A DNA stretch of 49,046 nucleotides, taken from positions 1 through 49,046 of the forward strand of contig DURQ01000091.1 in the NCBI GenBank assembly GCA_012840725.1. The letters run 5' to 3'. The stretch comes from Bacillota bacterium. GTDB lineage: Bacteria > Bacillota > Limnochordia > Darwinibacteriales > Darwinibacteriaceae. A program made the translations under genes and the position numbers. Positions 18,499-26,347 of the stretch are shown one piece after another (positions within the stretch are counted from its first letter, which is position 1; each line of letters begins with the position of its first letter). A model generated the notes under the pieces. The model was not told where the DNA came from. It saw nothing but the letters and a program-made list of their open reading frames with translations, and made no database searches.

Positions 18499-18886
18499 GG
18501 AGGGGCTGTCCGCCACTTGGGAGTTGGCGAAGATTGTTATACCGACGACCATGGTAGTCGCGATCTTTCGAGCCAGCGGCCTGCTGGACAGCATCACAGG
18601 ATTCGTTGCGCCCTACATGAGCTGGTTTGGCCTGTCTGGTGAGGCCGCCTTGGTGCTGTTCAGCGGCTACCTGATCAACCTTTACGCTGCGGCTGGGAGC
18701 ATCATGGCCTTAACCCTGAGTGTTAAGGAGATCACCATCTGCTCGGTGATGCTGCTCCTCTGCCATTCTCTGCTGGTGGAACTGCCCATAAGCAAAAAGG
18801 CCGGCGGTCCGCTGACCTACACCTTCCTGGTCAGGATGGGCTGCTCGTTGGCTGCGGGCTGGCTCCTGGGGGTGATTCTGCCATGA
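18455..18886 (+). CDS. Nucleoside-recognition (gate) domain membrane protein 1
   Basis: A 143-residue membrane protein with about four hydrophobic spans (IVIPTTMVVAIFRASGLLDSI, AALVLFSGYLINLYAAAGSI, ITICSVMLLLCHSLLVELP, MGCSLAAGWLLGVILP). The motif around the Asn-Leu-Tyr and His-Ser-Leu segments fits half of a gate domain. With the next gene it forms a two-part protein recalling SpmA/SpmB, but each half is shorter than those spore proteins. The function is unknown. Start is GTG 18455 or ATG 18458, overlapping the rluA-type gene by 44 bp. Confidence 0.78.
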   Translation: MMGKVTWKTVRHGAEEGLSATWELAKIVIPTTMVVAIFRASGLLDSITGFVAPYMSWFGLSGEAALVLFSGYLINLYAAAGSIMALTLSVKEITICSVMLLLCHSLLVELPISKKAGGPLTYTFLVRMGCSLAAGWLLGVILP

Positions 18887-19350
18887 CCGTCCTCTGGGAA
18901 GGCTTTGTGCAGGGGATCAGCGGCGTGCTGAAAATCGCCCTTATTGTCATACCTTTGATGATCGTCTTGGAGATCGCCCAGGCTAACGGCTGGCTGCAGA
19001 AGGCCAACCGCATAGCTGCCAAGCCTTTTCGGGCTATCGGGGTGAGCGAAGAAGGTGTCTTTCCCATCCTGGTAGCGGCGGTCTTCGGCCTGACGTACGG
19101 TTCTGGCCTGATCATAAACCACGTGCGTTCAGGCCGGGTTACCGCCCAGGAGGCCAGGATTATCGGCACCTTCATGGCCATCGCCCATGCCTTGGTTGAA
19201 GATACTATCATCTTCGCCGTCCTGGGCGCTCCAGTCCTGTTCCTCCTCGTGCCCAGGCTGGTGCTTGCCTTTGGGGTGTGCTATGCCATCCACAAGCGGG
19301 GTGCCGCAGCCCCTTCAGGGCAGGGGAACGACCTGCAGGCCTCGCAGTAG
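18883..19350 (+). CDS. Nucleoside-recognition (gate) domain membrane protein 2
   Basis: A 155-residue partner of the previous gene, overlapping it by 4 bp (ATGA). Hydrophobic spans are VLKIALIVIPLMIVLEIAQ, GVFPILVAAVFGLTYGSG and IIFAVLGAPVLFLLVPRLVLAFG. GSGLIINHVRSGR and FMAIAHALVEDT are the conserved gate motifs. It closes the eight-gene run. The last 36 bp overlap the convergent secreted-protein gene, and the hydrophilic tail (KRGAAAPSGQGNDL) is encoded in that overlap. Confidence 0.78.
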   Translation: MTVLWEGFVQGISGVLKIALIVIPLMIVLEIAQANGWLQKANRIAAKPFRAIGVSEEGVFPILVAAVFGLTYGSGLIINHVRSGRVTAQEARIIGTFMAIAHALVEDTIIFAVLGAPVLFLLVPRLVLAFGVCYAIHKRGAAAPSGQGNDLQASQ

Positions 19351-20604
19351 CCAGTGGTACTGCCCCGGGGTCAGATCCAGCTTCAGCAGGAGGTTCTCGC
19401 CCTTGGCTGAAGGAGCACGTACGGCTACAGCAAAGGGATCCACGGAGATCTGTGCGATTTCCCAGTCGGAACCGCTGTCCAAAGTCAGCAGGAAGTCGAC
19501 CACGGCGGTGCGCTCCTGTACCAAATCTGGTGCCAAGAGCGTCTCAAGTTTCGTCTCATTGGCTGCCCGCAGAGCCGAGAGCAGTTCGTCCACGAAGAAC
19601 TCACAGGATGCGGCAACTTCGCGGGGAACGTCAGCAGCATAGGGTGTTAGGTGGAAGTAGCTCAACAGCAGTGCGCCTTCCGACTCCTGCCAGGCCATGG
19701 CTGCAGCATAGCGCGGTCCCCGTTCAGTGGACAATACTACTTGGAAGATGCCCTGGGGGTCTGCAGGCAGCTCTTCGATCAGACTTGTGATGCGCCCATA
19801 GTATTCGGGTAGGCTGGCCAGGTAAGCGGTCAGCCCTTTTTCCTGCAGTTCAGGGCCGATCAGTTCGGCCAGCTCGGCTGCACTGCGGCCGTTCAGGGCC
19901 CGGACAAACCTGTTGATCTGGATCTGGATACGGGCCATCAAGGCAGCCGGAAGGCTGTCAGCAGCCTCATCCTCAGCTTCAGGACTTCGTTCTTCCTCAG
20001 GCTCCGCCTGCGGTGGAGTCTCTGGGAGTTCGTCCTCTGGTGCCTGCAGTTCTGCTCGCTCCTCTTGGGCAAGTTCCGCCGCGGGTAGAGCTGTGTTCAC
20101 CAACTCCAGGGTCGGGTAGGTTGAACCCGCCGCCAGCTGGATCAGCCGGTATGATCCCTGCTCCTGCACGGTTTGAACGCTTCCAAAATGGACTTCCCAG
20201 GCCGCTGGAAGCTGCAGGGTAACGGTAAGCTCCTGAACAGGAGCAGAGAACTGTGGCAGCCACAGCTGATCCCTCCCCAGCACTGCTTCCTGCGGCTGGG
20301 GTTCCACCAATCCTTCATAGGAAAACGTTACGGTTTGGGGTTTCACCTCGCGAATGCTGAAGACAACCTCGGTACCGTGTTCGTACCTCTGCACACTGTA
20401 GGACACCAGCTCATCGGCCCAGAATTCTGTGACAGCCGCATTGGGAAAGATAAAGAGCGAAAGGGAAGCCGCTTCAGGTTCAATCACTACCTGGCCCGAC
20501 ACCCTTAGAAAACCGCTTTCAGGAAGGTAAAAGACCTCGATGCCGGCTTCGGCCGTACCGCAGAGCAGAAAGACGACCAAAAGCGCGATCAGACTCTTGT
20601 TCAT
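19315..20604 (-). CDS. Secreted protein of unknown function with two repeated C-terminal domains
   Basis: A 429-residue exported protein I do not recognise. It has a signal peptide (MNKSLIALLVVFLLCGTAEA), a beta-rich N-terminal domain (about 22-170), an acidic Pro/Glu linker (about 178-225) and two related alpha/beta units. The units run FVRALNGRSAAELAELIGPEL... and FVDELLSALRAANETKLETLLAPDL...; both continue into beta-rich segments, like tandem NTF2-like folds. The Cys at residue 15 lies within the hydrophobic core and is probably not a lipobox. GAGGGGG precedes ATG 20604. It is divergent from the fusion enzyme gene and overlaps the gate gene at its 3' end. Confidence 0.7.
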   Translation of the reverse strand: MNKSLIALLVVFLLCGTAEAGIEVFYLPESGFLRVSGQVVIEPEAASLSLFIFPNAAVTEFWADELVSYSVQRYEHGTEVVFSIREVKPQTVTFSYEGLVEPQPQEAVLGRDQLWLPQFSAPVQELTVTLQLPAAWEVHFGSVQTVQEQGSYRLIQLAAGSTYPTLELVNTALPAAELAQEERAELQAPEDELPETPPQAEPEEERSPEAEDEAADSLPAALMARIQIQINRFVRALNGRSAAELAELIGPELQEKGLTAYLASLPEYYGRITSLIEELPADPQGIFQVVLSTERGPRYAAAMAWQESEGALLLSYFHLTPYAADVPREVAASCEFFVDELLSALRAANETKLETLLAPDLVQERTAVVDFLLTLDSGSDWEIAQISVDPFAVAVRAPSAKGENLLLKLDLTPGQYHWLLRGLQVVPLP

Positions 20605-20680
20605 TCCGCAACCCCCTCATAACGTCCCAACCAGAGCAGGACTTGCGCTGGCCTCCACTGACTATGTTTAATGTTCTGCA

Positions 20681-20709
20681 TTGAAATCCCTGCCTAGAGT
20701 TGGTATAAT
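20681..20709 (+). promoter_or_regulatory. Strong sigma-A promoter for the transaminase/reductase fusion
   Basis: TTGAAA (20681-20686), a 17-bp spacer ending in TGG, and a perfect TATAAT (20704-20709). The extended motif TGGTATAAT recurs at three other promoters in this window. Transcription should start near 20716. Confidence 0.85.
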
Positions 20710-20711
20710 TA

Positions 20712-20729
20712 ACACTGTGCACAAAGTGT
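20712..20729. promoter_or_regulatory. Inverted repeat at the transcription start, possible operator
   Basis: ACACT (20712-20716) and AGTGT (20725-20729) flank a centre holding the palindrome GTGCAC. The repeat sits just after the -10 box, where a repressor would block initiation. The alternative is a 5' mRNA hairpin. Confidence 0.4.
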
Positions 20730-20755
20730 GCTCAATACTCTGGGGAGGTTAAGGG

Positions 20756-23371
20756 ATGCACCCGTACATAGACTTCGTCAACCCACATCTTGGGAAACTG
20801 CTCACAGACATCGGCTTGGATAAGCGCTTTCAGCGTGCTCGCGGGGCTTACCTCTGTGACCACAATGGTGAAGAGTACCTCGACTGCATCGCTGCCTACG
20901 GCGCGCTGCCTTTCGGCTACAATCCCCCAGAGATTTGGCGGGCGCTCCATGATCTGGAGTCCCGGCAGGAACCGAGCTTCATCCAGCCTTCTCTCCTGGA
21001 AGCCGCGGGTGAACTGGCAGCCCGTTTGATCGCGGTCGCACCGCCGGGCCTGAGGTATGTAACCTTTGCCAACAGCGGGGCAGAGGCGGTGGAGGCTGCC
21101 TTCAAACTGGCCAGAGCGCGCACGGGCAGACCGGTCATCCTCTCCACCCGGAACAGTTTCCACGGGAAGACCCTGGGCGCCCTGTCGGCCACGGGAAACG
21201 CAGGGTACCAGAAGGCCTTTGGAGCGCCAGTGCCCGGTTTCAGGCATATCCCTTACGGGGACATCGAAGCCCTCGAGGCGTATCTCGCACAGCACGGGGA
21301 GGATACGGCTGCCTTCATCGTCGAACCGATCCAGGGTGAAGGGGGGATTATCGAGCCGCCCCAGGGCTATCTGCGCAGGGTAAAGGAGCTCTGCGCACGT
21401 TATGAGGTGCTGACCATTTTCGACGAGATCCAGACTGGTCTCGGGCGGACCGGTACCCTGTTCGCCTGCGAACAGGAGGAGACTGCCCCTGATATCATGG
21501 TGCTGGCAAAAGCCCTGGGCGGCGGTCTGATCCCCATCGGGGCTGTGCTTTGCACGGAAGATGCTTACACCGAAGAATTTGGCCTTAAGCATTCCTCCAC
21601 CTTTGCCGGTAACTCCCTGGGAGCCAGAGCTGGCCTCGCCGTGCTCGATCTTCTGACAAGGGATGGCGGCGCCCTGATCAAGGTAATTCAGCGCAAAGGT
21701 GCCCTGATGAAGGCAGGCCTGGAGAGAACAGCAGAGAAGTATCCTCAGGTAGTCAGGGCGATTCGCGGCCGCGGTTTTATGCTTGGCATTGAGTTTGTGA
21801 ATTCAAGAGATCCATACCCCCACAGCCTGCTCGGCGTCATGGCGGAACAGGAGATGCTGACTCCGATGGTCGCCTCCTATCTTCTGAACGTGGAAAAGGT
21901 GCGGGTGGCACCGACGCTGAACGGAGCCAGCGTGATCCGCATCGAGCCGCCCCTGATCATTGGCGAGGCCGAGATTGAGCGGGTGGTGCAGGCAGTAGAA
22001 AGGGCCGTGCATCTGCTGGCCCTGAGGAACACTGCAGCCTTCCTCGGCCATCTGGTCAACTACAGCCGGCCGGATCTGGCCGACTGCCAACCACAGCCTG
22101 CCGAAGTACGTGAAGTGGAGCCGGAACCGGGCGATGGACGTTTTGCTTTCCTGGTGCACCCAGTGGATCTGGCCAATTACAGTGACTTCGATTCCAGCCT
22201 GGCCGCTCTCAGTCCGGAGCAGCTGGAAGACTTGAGTTCTCGCTGGAATGATATGGTTGAACCGTTTGTTGTCAGCAGCACGCGCATAGTTGATCAGCTC
22301 GGCCGGGGAGCCTTCGGAGACTTCATCTGTGTGCCCCGGACAGCGGCTCAGCTGCTGGCCATGGATAAACAGCAGGCGATCGACGAGATCACCGCAGCGC
22401 TGGAACTGGCTGCGGAGCGCGGCGCAAAGATTGTTGGTCTCGGCGCCTACACCTCAGTGGTTACCATGGGAGGTAGGCAGCTCCTTCCCTACACACCAGT
22501 GGCCTTAACCACCGGAAACAGCTACACAGTGGTTTCCGGTGTGGAAGCAGCGGTGACGGCAGCCGAGCAGATTGGGCTCGATCTGGGCAGGGTCACCGGC
22601 GCTGTCGTAGGTGCGGGTGGAGCAATCGGGAAGGCTCTGTCCCTTCTCCTTTCTGAGCAGGTCCAGCGGCTGATCCTGGTGGGCAACCCGGCCAGACCAG
22701 AAAAGAGCGAGTACCGGCTCCTCAAGGTGACCGTGGAGATCATCCAGCATCTGCGCAGACTGGCCGCTGACGGCCGCACCTTTGCTCCAGGGAGCCTCGG
22801 CGCTTTCGCTGCGACCTTGGGGGACGCCCCGCCTGAAGACGCACCGCTTGGAACCTGGGTAGAGTACGTGCGGGGCGTGCTCACTGACGCTGCACCTCTG
22901 ACCCTCACCGTGGACAGCCGGGCAGTTCTCCCCAGGGCTGACCTCATCATGGTGGCCACGAGCAGCTTGGAAACACTGATCACCCCTGACCTGCTGAAGC
23001 AGGGCGCAGTGGTGTGCGACATGTCACGGCCGGGGAACGTGAGCGAGAGAGTGCTGCGGGAGCGGCCTGATGTCCTGGTGATTGACGGCGGGGTGATCGC
23101 TCTGCCCAACAGTCCGGACCTGGGCTGGAACTTCGGCTTTGAAAAGGGCACCGCCTTTGCCTGCATGTCCGAGACCATGATGCTCGCCTTGGAGGGGCGC
23201 TACGAGCACACCAGCTTGGGGGCGGACTTGAGCCTCGAGCAGCTGGAACTCATGCGCAGCCTCGCCCGCAAGCTCGGCTTTTCTCTGGCGGGCTTCCGCG
23301 CATTCGATCGTCCATTGGACCCGGCGGTTTGGGAGCGGGCACGGGCTCTGCGGAAAGAAGAGACAGCCTAA
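20756..23371 (+). CDS. Class III aminotransferase fused to an acyl-ACP-reductase-like (COG5322) domain
   Basis: An 871-residue two-domain enzyme. Residues about 1-430 are a class III PLP transaminase: NSGAEAVEAAFKLAR, NSFHGKTLGALS, FDEIQTGLGRTG and the PLP Lys 252 in LAKALGGG. Residues about 462-850 resemble long-chain acyl-ACP reductase (AAR): LTTGNSYTV, a dinucleotide loop GAGGAIG at 619-625, and FACMSETMMLALEG with Cys 803 aligning with the catalytic Cys of cyanobacterial AAR (FACFAEAILLEFEG). A plausible reaction is reduction of an acyl thioester to an aldehyde followed by transamination to an amine; the substrate is unknown. GGGGAGG precedes ATG 20756. Own promoter and terminator suggest a single-gene unit. 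Confidence 0.85.
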   Translation: MHPYIDFVNPHLGKLLTDIGLDKRFQRARGAYLCDHNGEEYLDCIAAYGALPFGYNPPEIWRALHDLESRQEPSFIQPSLLEAAGELAARLIAVAPPGLRYVTFANSGAEAVEAAFKLARARTGRPVILSTRNSFHGKTLGALSATGNAGYQKAFGAPVPGFRHIPYGDIEALEAYLAQHGEDTAAFIVEPIQGEGGIIEPPQGYLRRVKELCARYEVLTIFDEIQTGLGRTGTLFACEQEETAPDIMVLAKALGGGLIPIGAVLCTEDAYTEEFGLKHSSTFAGNSLGARAGLAVLDLLTRDGGALIKVIQRKGALMKAGLERTAEKYPQVVRAIRGRGFMLGIEFVNSRDPYPHSLLGVMAEQEMLTPMVASYLLNVEKVRVAPTLNGASVIRIEPPLIIGEAEIERVVQAVERAVHLLALRNTAAFLGHLVNYSRPDLADCQPQPAEVREVEPEPGDGRFAFLVHPVDLANYSDFDSSLAALSPEQLEDLSSRWNDMVEPFVVSSTRIVDQLGRGAFGDFICVPRTAAQLLAMDKQQAIDEITAALELAAERGAKIVGLGAYTSVVTMGGRQLLPYTPVALTTGNSYTVVSGVEAAVTAAEQIGLDLGRVTGAVVGAGGAIGKALSLLLSEQVQRLILVGNPARPEKSEYRLLKVTVEIIQHLRRLAADGRTFAPGSLGAFAATLGDAPPEDAPLGTWVEYVRGVLTDAAPLTLTVDSRAVLPRADLIMVATSSLETLITPDLLKQGAVVCDMSRPGNVSERVLRERPDVLVIDGGVIALPNSPDLGWNFGFEKGTAFACMSETMMLALEGRYEHTSLGADLSLEQLELMRSLARKLGFSLAGFRAFDRPLDPAVWERARALRKEETA

Positions 23372-23390
23372 GCAGAATAGAGTATAATAA

Positions 23391-23415
23391 AAGCCGGGAT
23401 CTCCCCCGGCTTTTT
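23391..23415 (+). terminator. Intrinsic terminator after the fusion gene
   Basis: AAGCCGGG (23391-23398) pairs with CCCGGCTT (23405-23412), followed by a run of T (23411-23415). It separates the fusion gene from the DegT-type gene. Confidence 0.9.
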
Positions 23416-23479
23416 CCAACATTCAAAAGTTCGCGAACAGAGAAGAGCAGAACCATCTGCGTTCATGGGAGTGATAGGC

Positions 23480-24739
23480 GTGGAGAAGCTGGCCATCCAC
23501 GGGGGTACGCCCGTGAGGACGAGCCCGTGGGTTTCCAAGTACATGGGCAGTGAGGAACTGGGTGCAGAAGAAAAGGCCAGGGTCCTGCGGGTCCTGGACA
23601 AGAAACGCATCTTCCGTTACCTGCCTGAAGGCCTGGAAACCTCAGAGGCCAGTGCCCTTGAAGAGGAGTACAAGAACTTTTTGGGCAGCACGTATGCCCT
23701 AGCGGTAAACTCGGGTACATCGGCCCTGATCTGCGCCCTGGTGGCCGCGGGCGTTGGCCCGGGGCATGAGGTGATCATCCCGGCCTACACTTGGGTTGCC
23801 ACGGCTTGCGCAGTCGCCATCGTGGGAGCTGTACCTGTCTTGGCTGAAATAGACTCAAGCTTGACCCTGGATCCGGCTGATCTCGCGGCAAAGATCACCC
23901 CGCGCAGTAAGGCAGTGATCGTGGTGCACATGCGGGGGATTTCAGCAGCAATGGACGAGATCATGGCTGTTGCCCAGGAGCATGGGCTGATGGTGATCGA
24001 AGATGCCGCCCAGGCAAACGGCGGGACTTACCGGGGCCGCCTTGTCGGTTCCATAGGCCAAATCGGTTGTTTCAGCCTTCAGCAGTCCAAGGTGATTGCG
24101 GCAGGTGAGGGCGGCATGCTTGTCACCGACTCAGAGGAGTTGTGGCAGCGGGCCGTGCTGTACCACGACGGAGCCGGCTACCAGTTCCGCTTTCTGGAGC
24201 GCAAAATCCCGGCATTCCCCGGGCAGAACTACCGCTTAACGGAGCTGCAGGCGGCCCTATCCCTCGGCCAGCTGGCCAAGATGCCGGCCATCCTGCAGAG
24301 GACGAGGGAAAACAAGCGCAGGCTGGTGGAGCGGTTGAAGGCCCAGCCGAAGATCGAGCTTGCGCCCGTTTTTGGCACGGAGCGGGATCTCGGTGTGAGC
24401 CTTGTCTTCTTCGTGGCCGATGAGGAAAAGGCGAGGAAGGTTGCGGAGGCCTTGACAGCTGAAGGCATACCTTCCTTCCAGGTATACGACTCTCGTGCCA
24501 GGGACCAGCATGTGTACGTGAACTGGGAGTTTCTCATGGCGAAGCGGGATCCGTGGGGCGGGAGCTTCCCGTGGAACCTGGCGGGAGAGGACACGCGGGA
24601 CTACTCGCCTTCCACGTGCCCTGTCACGCTCGATCTGTTGAGCCGGGCAGTTCAGATCCACCTCAACCATCTGGTTACGGACGGAGATCTCCAGGATATC
24701 GAGGCTGCCATTGACAAGGTTGCCTTCCATCTGCTCTAG
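23480..24739 (+). CDS. DegT/DnrJ/EryC1/StrS-type aminotransferase
   Basis: A 419-residue PLP-dependent sugar-type aminotransferase. It opens EKLAIHGGTPVRT, as is typical of the family. Cofactor-site segments are NSGTSALICAL, IIPAYTWVATA, VIEDAAQANGG and SLQQSKVIAAGEGG, where Lys 204 is the likely Schiff-base Lys; SLQQSK replaces the more usual SFHATK. The late part (PSFQVYDSRARDQ, PSTCPVTLDLLSRAVQIHLN) is less standard and may set an unusual substrate. GTG 23480 has GGGAG 7 bases upstream; ATG 23465 lacks a site. No sugar-nucleotide genes surround it, so the substrate remains open. Confidence 0.87.
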   Translation: MEKLAIHGGTPVRTSPWVSKYMGSEELGAEEKARVLRVLDKKRIFRYLPEGLETSEASALEEEYKNFLGSTYALAVNSGTSALICALVAAGVGPGHEVIIPAYTWVATACAVAIVGAVPVLAEIDSSLTLDPADLAAKITPRSKAVIVVHMRGISAAMDEIMAVAQEHGLMVIEDAAQANGGTYRGRLVGSIGQIGCFSLQQSKVIAAGEGGMLVTDSEELWQRAVLYHDGAGYQFRFLERKIPAFPGQNYRLTELQAALSLGQLAKMPAILQRTRENKRRLVERLKAQPKIELAPVFGTERDLGVSLVFFVADEEKARKVAEALTAEGIPSFQVYDSRARDQHVYVNWEFLMAKRDPWGGSFPWNLAGEDTRDYSPSTCPVTLDLLSRAVQIHLNHLVTDGDLQDIEAAIDKVAFHLL

Positions 24740-24754
24740 TGGGGAGTGAAAGCA

Positions 24755-25570
24755 GTGGAGTACGAGTTTGTGAAGTACCATGGGCTTGGCAATGATTTCG
24801 TTTTTTTGGAGGACCTGAGAGGAGATCTCCTGCCTGAGGGCGAAGAGCTTGCAAGATTGCTCTGCCACCGCCACTTTGGGATCGGTGCCGATGGCCTCGT
24901 TCTGATCGTCAAAGACGGAGACCTCTTTACTATGCGCATCTTCAACCCCGATGGTTCGGAAGCGGAGATGTGCGGGAACGCTGTACGCTGCATGGCAGAC
25001 TACCTGCTGCGTCAAGGCCTGGCGTCTGGGCCCGTGCTGCCCATCGGCACCCTGGCTGGGGTGAAAGAGGTTCAGGCCACCGGCGGCTTGTACCGGGTAG
25101 ATATGGGCGAACCAGATCTTTCTTTCCTTGGCGGCGGTTCGCTGGGGATTGCTGAATCTGGGCGGGAGTGGGTCTGCCATCCTGTGTCCATGGGCAATCC
25201 CCACGGGGTGGTTTTCGTGGACGAGGTGGATTCGCTCAACCTTGCCGTTTTGGGCCCTGCACTGGAAAATGCCCCGGTGTGGCCGCACAAGGCTAACATT
25301 GAGTTCGTTCAGGTTTTGGACCAGAACCGAATCAAAGTGAGGGTTTGGGAAAGAGGAGCAGGGCCCACCCTAGCCTGCGGAACAGGAGCCTGTGCTGCGG
25401 CAGTTGTTTCCATGGAGCAGGGGCACTGCCAAACCCCTGTGCGGGTTGGGCTGCCAGGCGGTGAGCTGACCATCGGATGGCAGGAAGGCGGTCATGTCTT
25501 TATGTCAGGGCCTGCCACGAGGGTTTTCGCCGGCAGGATTGACTTAGAAGCACTAAGAAGTGGGAGATGA
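24755..25570 (+). CDS. dapF: Diaminopimelate epimerase
   Basis: A 271-residue epimerase converting LL- to meso-diaminopimelate for lysine and peptidoglycan. The N-terminus VKYHGLGNDFV is diagnostic. The two catalytic cysteines are Cys 73 in EMCGNAVRC and Cys 208 in LACGTGACAAAV. GTG 24755 is preferred with GGGGAG 8 bases upstream over GTG 24746. Its stop overlaps the next gene by 4 bp. Confidence 0.96.
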   Translation: MEYEFVKYHGLGNDFVFLEDLRGDLLPEGEELARLLCHRHFGIGADGLVLIVKDGDLFTMRIFNPDGSEAEMCGNAVRCMADYLLRQGLASGPVLPIGTLAGVKEVQATGGLYRVDMGEPDLSFLGGGSLGIAESGREWVCHPVSMGNPHGVVFVDEVDSLNLAVLGPALENAPVWPHKANIEFVQVLDQNRIKVRVWERGAGPTLACGTGACAAAVVSMEQGHCQTPVRVGLPGGELTIGWQEGGHVFMSGPATRVFAGRIDLEALRSGR

Positions 25571-26286
25571 TGAGTGTGATCGTAATAGCACATCGCGGTT
25601 ATTCAGCAAAAGCGCCCGAGAATACCATGGCAGCCTTTGAACTGGCTCTGGCGGCGGGAGCAGATGGTATTGAGCTGGACGTGCATCTGACCCGAGACGG
25701 GGAGATCGTGGTCATGCATGACGAAAAAGTCAACCGGACCACGAATGGGACAGGCCCGATCACGGCCTACACCCTGGCTGAACTGAAGGCGCTCGATGCC
25801 GGTTCCTGGTTCGGGCCAGATTTCGCAGGGCAGAGAGTACCTACACTCCGGCAGGTCCTGGATCTTATCAAGGGTAAAGATATCCTGCTTAACGTGGAGA
25901 TCAAGACAGGTCTAGGGTTTGAACATCTCAACGAGAAGCTGGTTGCGCTCCTGGATCAATACGATCGCTGGGAACGCACGATCATCTCGTCGTTCAACCA
26001 TTACGCCCTGGCGCATCTGATCACCATTAAACCGCAGGCCAGGACGGCGATCCTTTACTCGGCCGCTCTGGTCAACCCCTGGGTCTATGCCAAGAGCATC
26101 GGCGTAACGGTGCTGCACCCCTATCATCACACTCTGATCCCGGAGATCGTCACCGCTGCCCAGCAGAATGGGATGATGGTCAATGCCTGGACCATAGATG
26201 AAGAGGCAGATGTCCAGCGGGCTAAGATGTGCCGCATCGACGGCATCATCACCAACCAGCCGGAAAGGGTCAAGAGCCTGCTGTAG
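25567..26286 (+). CDS. ugpQ: Glycerophosphodiester phosphodiesterase
   Basis: A 239-residue cytoplasmic GDPD enzyme releasing glycerol-3-phosphate from glycerophosphodiesters. HRGYSAKAPENT holds the catalytic His and metal Glu; ELDVHLTRDGEIVVMHD adds the metal Glu/Asp and second His. NVEIKTG and the late VNAWTIDEEAD/GIITNQP are also typical. No signal peptide, so it acts inside the cell. ATG 25567 or 25570 follows GGGAG. The symbol marks the family; orthology to E. coli UgpQ is not proven. Confidence 0.92.
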   Translation: MMSVIVIAHRGYSAKAPENTMAAFELALAAGADGIELDVHLTRDGEIVVMHDEKVNRTTNGTGPITAYTLAELKALDAGSWFGPDFAGQRVPTLRQVLDLIKGKDILLNVEIKTGLGFEHLNEKLVALLDQYDRWERTIISSFNHYALAHLITIKPQARTAILYSAALVNPWVYAKSIGVTVLHPYHHTLIPEIVTAAQQNGMMVNAWTIDEEADVQRAKMCRIDGIITNQPERVKSLL

Positions 26287-26304
26287 ATCGGTTGTACCGC
26301 GAAA

Positions 26305-26334
26305 AAAGAGAGCCGCCCTCGGGCAGCTCTCTTT
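26305..26334. terminator. Bidirectional terminator between ugpQ and the M42 operon
   Basis: AAAGAGAGC (26305-26313) pairs with GCTCTCTTT (26326-26334), with an inner GCCC/GGGC stem. The A run at 26302-26307 gives a T tract for the minus strand, ending the M42 operon; CTTT serves ugpQ more weakly. Confidence 0.85.
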
Positions 26335-26347
26335 GCGCGCTTTGATG

